64,000 nucleotides of DNA from Mansonella perstans (GCA_037074765.1 JBAMDO010000242.1:16071-80070), one strand, 5' to 3'. Shown: positions 36,408 through 50,641, numbered from the stretch's first letter. The notes: generated from the sequence alone by a model not told the origin. Made by a program: numbers and translations.

Positions 36408-39400
36408 ATGGGTGTTCCAAAGTTTTATCGATGGATTAGCGAGCGTTATCCATGTTTAAGTGAAGTGGTTCAAAATGAACAGGTTAATTCGTCTGATAAT
36501 TATTTTTCCAGTCGCCTTTTCTCCGTTTTTTTTTTTTTTTTTATCGCATTGTTTTTTTTTTTTTGTTTTCATTAATGCGAAAATTTAATTGGATATGTTT
36601 CGGAAACTTGCAACAAATATTGTGAACAAATTTTGAGTAATGATCGATCAGGTAGGCAAATCAAGATCACGGCAGATCTCGAAAACTAATTGAATGAATT
36701 GAAAAGACACGTAACAGGTAGTAGATTTTAATAGTTAGATCATCATTATAAAATGACTGGAAATCTCAATAATTTCAGATTCCGGAATTTGATAATTTAT
36801 ATTTGGATATGAATGGTATTATACATACTTGTTCTCATCCGGATGATGAAAATGTTTCGTTTCGAATTTCCGAGGAGCAAATTTTCCATGATATTTTCAA
36901 TTACATTGATGTAGGTGGAATTATCGTAATTCATTGATTTGCATTTTGTGAAACAAATTGTATGTTTGAGCTGTTAGTAAAGGAAAAACTTACAAATTTA
37001 TTTTAGTGTCTTTTTGGCATAATTAAGCCGAAAAAAGTGTTTTTCATGGCTGTCGATGGCGTAGCACCACGTGCTAAGATGAACCAACAAAGGGCACGGC
37101 GTTTTATGTCTGTTTTTCATCATATGTTTCGAAATTCACACTATATTAGTGATTAATTTATTATAATCCTCTTTTAATTGTCTATTTTACGATCCAAATA
37201 TGTTTCGTAATTGTTGTTTGAGCAGCCGAAATAGTCATAACGTTAGATTTCCCCGCTTTAGAACTTTATTATTCCATAATTTTTTGAGTCCACAGCATTA
37301 AAGTGAGGAAGAAAGAGTATAATAATTATGGTATAGCATTAAAATGAACTTTGTTTTTATTTCGTTCTTGAAGGTCCGCGAAAAATGCACAAGAAGCTGT
37401 AAATAAGGCGAAGAGGCGTGGAGTACGAATTCCCGATGAGAAGCCATTTGATTCGAATTGTATTACGCCAGGTTTGCATACTGTTTGATGTTATGATATT
37501 TTGGAGATTTTATGTTTCTGATACTTTTAATGCCTTCATTACTTTAGGAAGAACTTTCGTTTTTGCTTTTGTTTTTTAGAATACTTTGCAATCAAATAAC
37601 TTTAATTGGTAAAAGTACAGTAGCTAAAGTGCATGCGGAAATCATTTAATGTTATGAATATAACAAAGGTTACGATTAGCTGGACAGCAATGAAAATACA
37701 TTAGAATATTCGAGGATTCACATAATATCGACATTTGTCGTTTGATTTATGACACTGGATCACTTAAGGTACGCAGTTTATGGCTCGTCTCCATGAACAA
37801 CTACAGTATTTTGTGCAAATGAAAATTGCTACGGACAGTTGTTGGCAAGGATTACGGATATATCTTTCTGGTCACAATGTTAGTCGTACTTGATATGTAC
37901 TTTTTTTACCACGAAATCATATGAGCTTCATTTTGCTTTACTGCTGGAAGAAGTAATATTTGGACGGCAAAAGAACGGCATACATCGAATGGACACAATT
38001 GTAAACTTGACGTTTTGTTACAATGTAAAACAATCGTCTTAATTTCAAATCAATCTAATTTCGTTTTTGCACCACTCGGATTTTGATAATTTACTGTTAT
38101 GTTCATTAAATTAGTGTGGTCTGTTTTTTGAAATCTAGTTTGCAGTGTCCTGGAGAAGGTGAACATAAAATAATGGATTTTATTCGTAGTGAAAGAAGTC
38201 AGTCTAATTATGACGCTAACACAAGACATTGCCTGTACGGCCTTGATGCAGATTTGGCAAGTTTTCTTCATATTTTTCATAGCACATTGAGAATTGATGA
38301 AATAAAAAAATATCAGTGATGTATTTAGATAATGCTAGGATTATGTTCGCATGAACCTCATCTTGCTTTACTGCGAGAAGAGGTGAAATTTGGAAGGCAA
38401 AAGAATCGTAACGAGAAACATAGGTTGGAGCTTCATATATTGGTTAATTTATAAAATTGTAGTTAGTGTATGAATATTAAATAACAATTTGGTTTGAAGA
38501 AAATCAAATTCAGATGTTTGTGCGAAATTTTTCTTATTTATTGGGAATTCAAACTATAGTGGCTAGAAATTTTGAACTAAGACAAAGTGATAAGTTGACA
38601 GAATCCTGCCACAAATTTTGGTCGGAATTTCAGAATGAGAGCGGATGAAATAACATTTCATTTATTGCATCTTTCTTTGCTCCGAGAATATCTTTCATGG
38701 GAATTTTATTCATTAAAGGTAATTGTTTTATTTTTAGTATTTCGTGTTTCTGCAACACTTTTTAAGGAACCTTATACATTTAAGGATTTTTTGAAATCTC
38801 ATTTTAAATTTTAGGAAAAGCTGTCATTTGATTACGATTTAGAGTCAGTGATTGATGATTGGGTACTTATGGGTTTTCTTATTGGTAACGACTTTATACC
38901 TCATCTTCCTGATGTTCATATATATGAAGATGCTTTACCTCGTCTCTACGCTACATATAACGAAGTACTACCTCAGTTAGATGGTACGTATAGCGCTAAT
39001 TTATTACAAATTGTCAACTCGGGAATTTTAATTAAAAAATGGTCGATTACGGAACATTTTGTACTGAATGTGTTCAGTTTTGGTATCGTTTGCAGGTTAT
39101 ATTAATGAAGCTGGTGTTTTAAATTTAAAGCGTTTCGAAATTTTCCTAAAAAATTTTGCAAAGAATGATAGGAGGAATTTCATCGAAAAAATGGATGATG
39201 AAGCATATCTCAGTTCTAAAAGAACCCCGACTGCTTGGCGAAGCAGTGCTTTAACTTCTCCGAACGATCATCAGAATCATGTCAGATTTGTGCTATTTTT
39301 GAGAAACTTCCCAATTTTCTGTTTTTTAATATTTTTACCTTGAAACTGAGGCAGAGATCTAGTAAAATCATCTATTTAAATTCTTCGCATTTTAGAATTT

Positions 39401-42400
39401 GGAGCCGTTTGATCTCTCTGATGCTGAAAATACTGATAAAGAAGTTACTGATAAAGATTCTCATAAAGGAGCATTTGATTCCTTCAGCAGTGCTTCTGAC
39501 GAATCTGACACAATAGCTTTAACTGCTACGAAGACATTATCTCGTAAGTTCTCGAACATGGAGAGCAAGGAATGTCTTCATATTCATTAATTACTTTTGC
39601 TTAATTGTTTTGCTGCTAAGTCTCGAATATATTTTTTTTTAGATGGATATTTTGGTTTAGACAGAGACTCAGATAGCGAACTGCCAACTGCCCAATTAGA
39701 TGACGAAAGCTATGAAAATGATTGTGATGTATGTTTAAAATTGGAAAAAATTTGATCAGTATCATTATATAGTGTTTTTATGGATATTAAATTTTGTTTA
39801 AATTATTTTTGTTGTAGTTATCTTGGACCCCAGTGATCAACAGGGCCTTCAAGAATCACAAACGTGATTATTATAGTGATAAGATGAAGTATAGAAATAT
39901 AAGTAAAGAAGAATTACGTGAACAATCAGAAGGATACATTCGTGCAATTCAGTGGAATTTACATTACTACTATCATGGATGTTGTAGTTGGAGCTGGTAC
40001 ATCTTTCTAAAACATTGCATTTCTCAAACTCAGGTTTAATTCAGTACTAATTCTATTTTGTTTTGTTTTTAGGTTTTATCCACATCATTATGCTCCTTAT
40101 ATATCGGACATTTCTGATTTCGCCGAAATGGAAATGAATTTTGATTTGAATACACCATTCAAGCCATTTGAGCAATTATTGGCTGTACTGCCTTCAGCTA
40201 GTTCCGATTGTTTGCCATTTCCTTATCGCGTAATAAATTCATAATTGTTTTTCATTATTATCTGAGGAGTAATTTTGCATCTAGTAATTGCATTTCTAAT
40301 GATTAATCGTATTCATAAGGTATTAGGAATTATCTGTTAAAGTTAAGTAGTTATTGTCAGATATGAGCTATTATAAATTTAACATGATATTACATATTAG
40401 TTATCATTATTATCATTCATCCCGTATCTCTATGCCGAACAGAACAGTCTCAGACTCTTCATGGAGATCTAACAGTTAGAACCGTTTATTCACATTTTGA
40501 GTTATATAATTGTAAATTTATAATCTAGGAGCTTATGAGTGATCCAAAAAGTCCAATTTTTGACTTTTATCCGGAACAGTTTGACACTGATTTAAATGGC
40601 AAGAAGAATGATTGGGAAGCAGTTGTTCTGATACCATTCATTAATGCAGATCGCCTTTTGCAAGCCATGGCAATCAAAGAACATTTATTAACTGATGAGG
40701 TAATTTTTTTTTCCTTTTAACTGGATATTTTACAGTTAACGTTAATATTTTGAACATATCAAATAATGAAATATTTAAAGGAACGACAGAGAAATATACA
40801 CGGTCCTCATCTGCTGTTTACTTATGACCCCTCATCATCACATGTTCTGAAATCTACATTCCCCGACACTTTTCCTGATATTCAGGAATGCACTGTGAAG
40901 TAAGCGCTGTATACTGGTTTTTTTAACAGTAAATATAAATTTTTTAAATTTTTCGGATGTGAATTTTAAGTTTTTCTCATTTTTTTGATAAATGGGTATT
41001 ATTTTAGAATAGAAGAAATAGGAATGAATCAATTTCGCATATCGCGTAATCAAGTAGTGCACAGCTTGTTACCTGGAGTCAAACTGGATGTTGTATTTCC
41101 TGGTTTTCCAACAATGAAACACTTACCTCATATTGCTGAACTTCGTTTGGCGGATATCAGAGTGTTCCAGCAACCGTCCAGAAAACAGTCAATGATTCTA
41201 AAAATTACAAGCAAACCGGAGCTCGAAAAGGTTCATTTTTTGAAGTCCTCGGCTGTTTCGAATTAAATTTGAAAGAGCAACTATCAAAAAGACTGAATTG
41301 TGTTGATAAAGAAAGTTATCCAACGAGAAGTCAAGTACCTCTTCAATTTATTTCATGCTTTCAAAATATTTATTGGGGATTATATCTTGGAAGTATGAAA
41401 CAGGTTAAAGGGATACTTTATTCTTTGTTGGAAATTTATGTTGAGTAGCTATGTTTTGGTAGTTGACTCCATTGTGATAATAGTTATTAATTATTGATAG
41501 AATGGACTTTTATGTTGGTCGCTTGCAAAAAAAAGAAAAACTGATATTAGATGTAAATTAAATAAATATTGTGCTCTGTTTTACAGGACATGCTGGATGT
41601 AGCATCTGATTTAATTGGAAAAGAAGTTCATGTGAATTGGCCTTTGCTTAAGATGGCTTTAGTGCAGGAAATATGGACTGCTGATAAAAAGTTTATCTTT
41701 CTAAATCCATTTCACTTAGTAATTTAATACAGTAAATGATTTGGTGTCTGCGGTGAGCCTCTCTCTGTCTAAAAACAACAGAAGTACCTTGGGAAGTATG
41801 CTATATTGAATGAGTTTTAATAAGCTGAACATCACAAATGCAGTTCTTTTCCAGATACAGCAAAACCGTTGACGACGAAATTATTTGCGACAATCTTTCG
41901 GAAGAAGATCAAAATGTAAACAATGGTTATGTTAACATCACTCGGGCGAAGTTAGCGTTTAAAACATGTCGCATTAATCTTTTGTGTTATTATAGTTCTT
42001 TTGGCGAAATGTTCAAGCATTAAACGTGTAACCTTCAGATTTTCAAGTTTAACTTCAACACATAAAGTTCTACATCCTTTTTTTAGTGAGTTTGAAAGGC
42101 GAGGCATTGATGCTGGTGAACAGAAAGGTCTGGCTTTAGTACGAATAGTCCAAGGGATGCGGAAATGTTTCGAAGAGCAACAAGTGATAGTTAAGCGATT
42201 TTATGCTGATCCCGACATTGTAATCCCTGTATCTCTTTCACTTGTGGTACAGGTCAGTTTGTTATTAATGTTATTTCTTTAATTTTTTTCTGCAATATTT
42301 TGAACGGCACAACGTGAAATGTGAAAACAAGACAGAATAGGATATTTCTGGACGGTTCTGGCCCGCATATTTAAATATCGCAATAGATGTTCTGACTTCA

Positions 42401-45400
42401 AAAAAAAAAAAAAAAAAAAAAAGAATGCTTTCAAACAATTTAAAGTTACGCAGTTAGTAATTATTATTAACCTAATTTGTTGCGTTTTTCAGAATGCATT
42501 GGAGGATTGGAACTCTGAATGTTCTGTTGACGATATGTACCCAATTAATAACCAAGTTTTCATTTCTTCAGTTGAAAGTAAATATTATGGTTTCCTTGGA
42601 TTTATCAAGGAAAATAATCTGGCAAATAAAGGTAGGGTACTTGTTTTTTTGCTAATGAGTAGTCATTGCTAAGCAAGTTTGTGAAGTTAACTACTAGTGG
42701 ATTCTTTGTTTTCGTTATAGGGACACTTACTGTTTCATGCGAAATTCCGTCGACGGCAGATGTGAGCTTCTACGACATTATAGCAAATTATGATCACTAT
42801 GCCCTGCAATGGTACAGCGTGTATGAAGTAGCAAGATTTTTGCATAGTAAGTTTGGAATTTTGTTGGAGAAATGAACTTGCTAAAAATTATTTTTTTGCA
42901 CTCTTTGATGTTTGTTCGATTCTTTTTGTTTGCATCATATTTGATTTCAATGTAAAAAAATTTTTTACAGCCACTGTTGATGTTGTTAATCGTATCACTG
43001 GCTGCATTTATGTTTTACTGGATGAACCTCATTTAGTATCAGCTAAAAGTGCTCTGCTGAATAAAGTCAATATTGGTCTTGGATTGAAATTCACAAAAAG
43101 GAATCAAATTGTCAGTTTTCTTCTTTTATTTTTTTTATACTTCTATGTATTGAAAATTCAAACTTATTCGCTATTCGATGCTCTTGCATTCAGTTTGAGA
43201 CAGGAATTCTTTTTGTTGTGTAATTAAATAATATATGAGAATTTCAAGGAACATTTAGATGAATAAAGCCATATTCAGGTGCCAGATTTTACACGTCGTT
43301 CATCGGAGGGACATTGCTTATATTCGTTAAGAGCGTTCGATATAATTCGAAATTACAAACAAAAGTATGGAAGAATTTGAAAGAATAAAAATGATTTAAA
43401 TTAAAGTTGATCAGTTTTGATGCGTTGCAGCCTAATGCTTAATACGCTGTGAGAATTATGATTGATTTTCTTATACTTGATTTTTCTTGTTGTCTTCATA
43501 TTAGTGTTTGCAGGTATCCTGGAGTATTCATATATCTTGAAAAAATGAATAATTTTCAAGAACAGATCTTTCTCAAACAGATATTTCCAGAATTTAAAGG
43601 GAAAGAATTAAATGAAAAACTGGAAGGTAAATTCATTAAAATTCATTACAGAGTTATTTTCATTTTCCATTGTTGTTATAACTTGCTGCTACCAATTTGT
43701 TGTCAAGTGAGCATTAAATACAATAATGCCATTATGTTATTTTCCTCTATATTTCTCACTGATGGCAAAATTCACAGATCACATTGTTATTATGTCGTCA
43801 GTTTGTCTCACCGAATTATTTGAATCGATCTTGCTACTTTGAGCTCAAGTAGTTTTTATGATAGAGACTGAAAAACTAATGAATTAATCAATATAATTTG
43901 ATTATAGAATTGAAAGAGTTTTTACGCACTATTATACCAAAGGATAATCTAGAATCAGCTGATGGTATTTTTGTGGATTCTGGTATTTTGAAAGAACTTG
44001 AAAGACGATTACAGGCTGTTATTCACAAAAATGGATTTAAACAAGCTTGCAAACGACTTGCAGTTAAGCCTCGTGCTATTTTTATGGTATGTTATTTTGA
44101 ATAGGTTCAGTGAAACGGATGGAAATATTGCGTAAATCATTAGTATTAAACTAATAAGCATTCTTCAATAAATCGGAAAATAAAGCTATTTAGACGGAAT
44201 TGTGTAAAGGAGATATCATGCCAGACCCAAAAGCTGAGTTTCGTTTACTGGATCGAGTCATTTGCGTCAAAAAACTTCACAGAGCTCCATTTGGCAAATT
44301 TGGTACTGTTATTGGACTAATTAATGAAGGAACAGGGAAGAAAATCGATGTATTATTTGATGAACCATATTTTGGGGGTCAGACTATGCGGTTTGTTTTT
44401 TGTGAAGTTTTTTTCTTTAAAAATGTTTGAGAAAAAAAATTTTACCTGCTTTTTAGTAAGTTTCGTAATAAGTAAAAAAGAGTGGAATATTCATGTAGTT
44501 TGAGTTAAGCAGAGAAAGTGATATCATCTGTTGTCCAACGAAGACCAGAAAAGATGTGATAGTCGCTTGTTGAATGAATGGTAAATTAAAGGATAAGTTT
44601 AATCTTGATATGTCAAAGCTGTAACAACATTATATACGAGAGATGTACTTATTGATCACACATTTTTCTTACAAACTTTTTTTTACCTCAGATTTATAAG
44701 ATATATGAGAAAGATAGATCCAGATAATATCATTTAGAAGTAGCATGGCAAGTGGAGCTCGATTGCCGATGTCTTCGCTGATTAACATAACACATGGGAA
44801 ACGAATGCGAAAGGAAATCCCAACGATTGAACCTATGTTACGCCAAGTTACAGCTAAAACCCATCAGCAGATTCCATTTGAAGCTTCTAAAGCAGTTTCA
44901 AAAAATGAAATGTCCGTACCGGGAACTGTAAGTTTTAGATCTTGTCTTCGTAAATGTAGATATAATAAACATATCATATTTGATCCATTGGGAAGTTAGT
45001 ATTGATGCAGTAATTTTGGAGCACAATTGTGATGATATTTTCAAGTTGCCTGTCAAATTCAAATATCTTTTATTGTTGAAGTTTCTAGATTAAGAATAAA
45101 TTTCGTTCATGTGTAGCATCTTTATCTATCTGCCTGTCTATAGTATTTTCAATATTAAGTTTGGAAATCAGGTTTTTTCTTGGCTTAATATGTCTTCTGA
45201 ATAAAAGTGAACTCAGCAGTTCGACTTTTAAATATTAAGGATCAAAAATTGTATCCAGAAACCCTTGAGCTGATATCCTGTCTATTTTTTATTTTTCTCC
45301 TGCCAGCAAAATACTGCACAAGTGCCAAACATCCCTTTATTCAGAAAGATATTCTTAAAAAAATGGATTCTTTTCTGAATCTATCAACTCTAATTATCAG

Positions 45401-47218
45401 TATTTAAATCGAATTTATGACAATTATTATAGGAACCATCTACCTCAAGAAATGGATGGAAATCAAGAAATTCTCAAGTATCTTGTCAGAAAGATTCATG
45501 GCACGATGGTGATTCTAGATTCAAAATAAGAAAACAATCTTCAACCGCTGCTGTTATGCATGGCGCTACTGTAACAAAAGGGACGAGTGCAACAGTGAGT
45601 GGGAAATGGGAATCAGAAGTTAGGCCGAAATGTGCATTTACAAATAATTCATTGGGTTTCGAACCGCAGGTAGTTTTCTAAATCTTTTTAATGTAATAAT
45701 ATCTATGTATCCTTTTTCTAAAGTTGGTGCACGTGCTTCGCCTTCTTATCTGAACGCATTTTTTCTTCGATATTTATTTTGAAGCAAATCATGTCAAATC
45801 AACTGTAAAACAATCTGATAATGCGGCAGACTTATTCATTAATTCAAAATGCTAGATTATAGGATTGAGGAATTTAAGTTTCGAAATATTTTGAGGTAGA
45901 AGAAGAGAAAGGAAAAAGTGAATCGCGCGCGAATGTAGTTCAACGTCCGGGAAAAATGAGATATGGAGTAAAGTTTGGGAAAGTAGAAGTTGGTAACAAG
46001 ATAGTAAAAAATGCTGCTATTAGCGGAATTTCATCGTGCAATAGTTTTAATCCACATCGGGAATATGTTTCGCCAGAGAGAGCTTTTGGAGTTCGGTCTG
46101 AAGGACCTTTTAAAAATTCAACATTCGATGGATCGTCACAAAATCATGATAGAATTTGGAAATCGCCGAAACAATCAGAATTTAATGTTAGTGGGAATGC
46201 AGATTACGGACAGATTGGATTGAGTGATGCGAGTAATTCTATTTTGAAGCAACCTGGTTTTGATAAAAATATCGGCAATCAGTATGCAGGAGATATAGCA
46301 ATGCATAATGATGGTGAAGAAATGAAAAAAAGCAAACAGCATCATGGATATTCACGAGTATGGTTTGGATGTCAGTCCGTGAAACCGAAAGATTGTCCTT
46401 CAGGCTCCCTTGAAGGAACTTGTACAGAGCAGTCTAGTTTTAAACCTACTCGTATTCAGAAACGCATGTCACTGGAGAAAAAGATCAGCAGGATTCCTTC
46501 TCCTGAACGGATCACATTGCTTAAAAAAAGCAGTTCTCAGGATGTGGGAAATATGACATTGTCAGCTGCCACCGAACAACTGAAAGAATCTAAAAAAACA
46601 GTGGGATTCAGAAATCGAAAGCAAGAAACGACAACTTCTCGGGAAAGTAATCCGATTGAAGAATTAACTGAACAACTCAGTAAACAACGATTGCATACCC
46701 CAGCAGAATTAAATAACATGAGTACAGCGTGTTCATCGTCCAGTTCGGTAACTGTTATCAATTTCGGTAGTTCGCGATTTTAGAATATTAAGTGAAATGT
46801 ATTCTTTTTGTTAGTTTTATTAGTCAATAGAAAATCAATTTTAGACTAGAGATTGAAATTTTAAAAAGCTACTATCAATATAATTTTCTTTGAACTGAAT
46901 TTAATTTGAAATGCTTTGCAGAACAACGCACAGGAAGAAATTCTGCTACGAAAATCTAAACAGGTGAGTCAAAAACGCGATACATCTCCCAGTCCTGCTA
47001 CTACTACTGCAGAATCAGCCACATCAGATGCTGTTAAGGAAGCAACGCAATCTGAAAGTTGTACTGAATTAAATTTGAATGATAGAAATTGTTCTACAAC
47101 AAGTTCGCCTAACTCTACTTTACATTCGGTTGTTTCGACAACAAACAAAAGAAGACCTCGAAAATCTCGTGTAGTTGCAAATTTGGGATATAATTCTAAA
47201 CATTTATCAGGAGAATAA
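36408..47218 (+). CDS. xrn-1: 5'-3' exoribonuclease 1 (XRN1), 31 exons
   Basis: Cytoplasmic exonuclease degrading decapped mRNA. Exons: 36408-36482, 36779-36910, 37007-37107, 37374-37471, 37769-37878, 38146-38256, 38329-38423, 38634-38718, 38815-38983, 39096-39280, 39396-39543, 39643-39728, 39818-39996, 40073-40229, 40529-40699, 40781-40899, 41008-41230, 41587-41690, 41855-41950, 42087-42252, 42493-42631, 42721-42846, 42971-43110, 43279-43364, 43514-43626, 43908-44086, 44194-44390, 44744-44927, 45433-45669, 45896-46747, 46922-47218; 1,719 residues, close to human XRN1. Catalytic landmarks: [68 protein letters not shown] and [13 protein letters not shown]. An acidic Ser/Asp insert follows, then [18 protein letters not shown] and [13 protein letters not shown]. 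The SH3-like segment is [20 protein letters not shown], then a Ser-rich basic tail. At exon 3/4 the family RRFRSAK reads RRFMSAK. The exon 6 donor is GC. Confidence 0.95.
37916..37985 (+). repeat. Diverged copy of XRN1 exon 7 within intron 5
   Basis: This segment aligns with exon 7 (38349-38420) over about 65 nt at roughly 80% identity. It translates as [18 protein letters not shown] against [18 protein letters not shown] in the real exon. It lacks a proper 3' splice site and keeps an open frame only across the shared block. Confidence 0.8.
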
Positions 47219-50200
47219 TCTTTTATAACTATTCATTGTTTCAACTTTAAATATGAAGGAAAAAAGTTATTTTTGTTTGATTTTTTTTTTTTATGATTAA
47301 GGAAGAAGAGAAATTTTTTGCACCCATTGGATGTGTTTAAATGCTAATCTTTTTTTTTTTTTTTTTTTTTCTATTATATTTCTTTCAACTATATTATTTT
47401 GTTGTACTGTATTGATTGACCTAACATTACTTTTGTTATTTGCATACACGCGTAACAAAAAAAGAATCTACAGTAAACATATATCTATATATATATATAG
47501 TAGTATTGATATATATATTGAAAAGATGCCAATTCATATTATAAGTTTAGCTAAATACTACTTCTTACCAATTTTACTAGTTTTTTAAATATACTACTCA
47601 TTACTAATCTTATTACTTTTTTTTCAAAATACTACTCCTTACTAATTTTATTACTTTTTTCAATCAATATATTGCATTATGAAAGTATAATGATTGCTAT
47701 GTCTATTTAACGATTTTATGTAATGTATTTATATTTATTTCATATAGAACGAAATCAAATTTTCATTCTCCTCATTAAATCAATCAAAAATAAATTTTGG
47801 AATCTTTTGCTTTTGCTTTCTCTATAACATAGCAAATAAAATTATTTTCTCTAACATATAAAAATATTATTAAACTAATCTATAAATCAAACACAAACTG
47901 ATTGTACAGGACATTGGATACTGTTTACTCGAAGAGGAGGAGAAAAATATCCTTTGAATGAATTATAAATGAAATTTATTATCATATATTTGAATTCTAA
48001 AACATTTTATCACACCCTCTCTTCTCTTTCTCTCTCTAGAGAACAAATTTTCAGTACTTTGTACTAATTCAAGTGTTAAAAAATACTCGTTAGCTTTTCA
48101 TAAATAGTTCCTACATTTTGTTGAAAAAAAAAAAAAAAAAAAAATTGTGAAAAAGCGAAAACGATGCACAAATGTTTACTTTACTTAACCATAGAAAAGC
48201 TGAACGAACAAACATATATATATATTTAAAGTGTTATTACCGGAAGGCGAACATTTTAAAAGGACAAACAATACGGAAAAATATAATTTTTTTTAAGCCA
48301 CTCTTGGGCATTTATCCATGTATTGGAAAAAAAAAAAAAAAAAAGAAAAAAGAAAATAGGAAATTATAAAACAATTTTTAACATACAAAAATTTGATATA
48401 TGAACAAACAAAAAAAAAAAAAAAAACTGAAATCTATTCAAATATGTAATTGCTATGAATTGCTACAGCATCTATGATATCTATTATCTGTATCCAGATT
48501 ATATTTAACGATCATTAAAATATCTATCTAATCGCTGTTTCTCTTTCAAATATTTTTTTTCGTATTATAAACTATTATAATTTGATTAAAATATATTCAG
48601 ATATAGAGTAATTATTATTACAATAAATGAATGCCAACAAAAATTTTTAATTTGGTACGGACAAAAACAAAAAAAAGAAAAAAAAAAAACAAACCGCAAA
48701 TTGACGAATGAAAATTGAACAACATATATTTGAATGAGTGAAAAATCAAAATTAAATCAAAAGAGCAAATGTGTGTGTGTGTGTGTGTGTTTTTTTTAGA
48801 TTTAATGCTTTATGGTTCGAATGGATAATTTTAAAATGTTTTCTTAATTAATAAGTTTGATAATTAATTTATCTAAACTAAGCTATTATATGCATATTTG
48901 ATGAAATACTCCTAGCCTGAGTAATTTTCTGATAGCAAAAAAAAAAAAAAAAAAAAACTGTAGTAATATAACCTGATTTTAAAGTAGCAAAAATTATGAT
49001 GATAAAAAGAAAAAAGAGAGAGAGAGAGAAAAAAAAAATTAGAAAGATAAAATGGATAGGAAAAATTGGTAGCAATCAAAAAAATGCATTTCATACTGAT
49101 GATGACATTAAGTAATAATAATAATAATTACCAGGATGATGGAAATATTGGGAAAATTAGGAGGAAAAATATGTGGGAGAGAACGATAGAAGTTGACAAT
49201 TAATTAATAATACAAGAATTTTAATGGATTTTAATGAAATAATTTGAAATAATGGATAATATACTGGATATTTTTTTTTGGCTACTACTTTATGAATATA
49301 ATTAAGATGAAAAATATATTTCAATTATTGTCATATTGGTTTTTTTTTCCTAAAAAAATTTATGATTTACTTTCTTGTTTTTTAAAATGTATGAAATAAT
49401 TGAGAGAGAAGAAAAGAAAATAAAATAACAGTTATTACATTACAAATGATGCAGAAAAAAAAAAGGAACAAACATTAAACGAAAGTTTAATAATTGAAAT
49501 TTGTATAAATGGCAGAAAATAAAAAAAAAAAAAAAACAACAAAGTGTGACAATTTAAAATGATTTCAAGATATGAGAATACATTTTATAGTACTAAATTA
49601 AAAAAAAAAAAAATGGAAGAAAAATATCCTTGCATTTTTTTCATCATCATTATTTCCCATTCCTTTCAATATACAGTTTAAAATAATTATCTAATTTAAA
49701 AATGGAAAGTTCATTCCTTTTTTTTTTCATTCTCTTTTCTCCATCATTTCCTCTTTTACAAAAACACACACCAACTATATATATTATACATACATTCATA
49801 TAATCATTCACAATCATTTGTGGAATTTTCAATTTCCAGTATCAGGATTGAATAGTTCCAAAAAATTACGAGTAATGTAATGGGAAGGGAAAAAAAAATC
49901 CCAATTTAGCAATAAAAATTTTCGCAAGTTTTAGAAAAAAAAAAAATTAAAGCATTCCATGAAAATTCCAATCAATCTAATTTTCTCTTCTTCTTCTATT
50001 CTATACACTTAAGGCATGAAAACTTCAAAATCTTTAGTTATATGCCGAATATTATATCATCATGGTTAACTTCTCCCTCGCTTTCCTAGTAAGAAATAAG
50101 TATTGGGCTAAAAAAAAAAAAAAAAAAAAAAAAAAAGACAATAACATTTATGTTGTCAAATGCTATAATAGCTTTGGAGAAATTTTTACACATAAAATTA

Positions 50201-50577
50201 AACTACTTTTAAACTTCTATTGGAACAAGTTATAGCATATATTGTAATTGAGGGAATGAAAAAGAGGCGAAAGAAAAGAAAGGGATGGGATAATTAGTTC
50301 GTTATGGATAATTGATAAAAAAATTTTTAAAAAGCAGTACGCAATTAAAAATGACAAATTAATGGATAAAAAAAAAAAAAAAATAAAAGCGGAAAAATTT
50401 TATCCCAGAGTAATAACATTTACCCAAATACATCAGCAGTTATTTAGTACGAAATCGAATATAGTAATTGATAATGATCAGCAGTATCATCATCATTACC
50501 GCAATAAAAAAAAAAAGATTAAAATGACAAAGAGAGCATTTTTGTAAATTTCTAAAAATCGCAACAAAATGATTTAT
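47219..50577. other. xrn-1 3' UTR and AT-rich intergenic DNA
   Basis: No coding exon supported. Long A or T homopolymers occur repeatedly (for example 48125-48144, 48938-48957 and 50111-50137), with a GT microsatellite at 48772-48790. Short ORFs here are runs of Lys/Asn/Ile/Phe from this composition. Confidence 0.6.
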
Positions 50578-50641
50578 AGTCGGAGCACCGACCTCGGTCT
50601 GCTGCAAACCCGTAGTAGAAACGAGATCGGTAACACGGACT
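50578..50641. ncRNA. GC-rich 64-nt hairpin, microRNA-precursor-like
   Basis: A compact inverted repeat in an AT-rich desert. Outer AGTC (50578) pairs with GACT (50638). CCGACCTCG (50588-50596) pairs with CGAGATCGG (50622-50630) with one mismatch on the plus strand or a G-U pair on the minus. TCTGCTGC (50598-50605) pairs with GTAGTAGA (50612-50619) using G-U pairs on the plus strand. The loop is six bases, aaaccc. Arms of about 28 nt and a small loop match metazoan pre-miRNA shape, and either strand could fold. AACCCGUAG, the start of the miR-100/99 family, spans the loop edge, but its place in the loop argues against that identity. It lies between xrn-1 and the Ski gene. Confidence 0.5.

Noticed and set aside
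41231..41250. Possible one-base deletion in XRN1 at a T6 run that would extend the frame as [13 protein letters not shown]
   Set aside because: The XRN1 family continues directly from exon 17 (PELEK) to exon 18 ([18 protein letters not shown]) in phase, so the sequence between is an intron.
42853..43227. 124-codon ORF in the xrn-1 region
   Set aside because: It is in-frame read-through of exon 23 into both flanking introns; only 42971-43110 is coding.
50578..50641. tRNA gene at the GC-rich hairpin
   Set aside because: It folds into one long stem with a six-base loop, with no cloverleaf and no T-loop GTTC-type box B.
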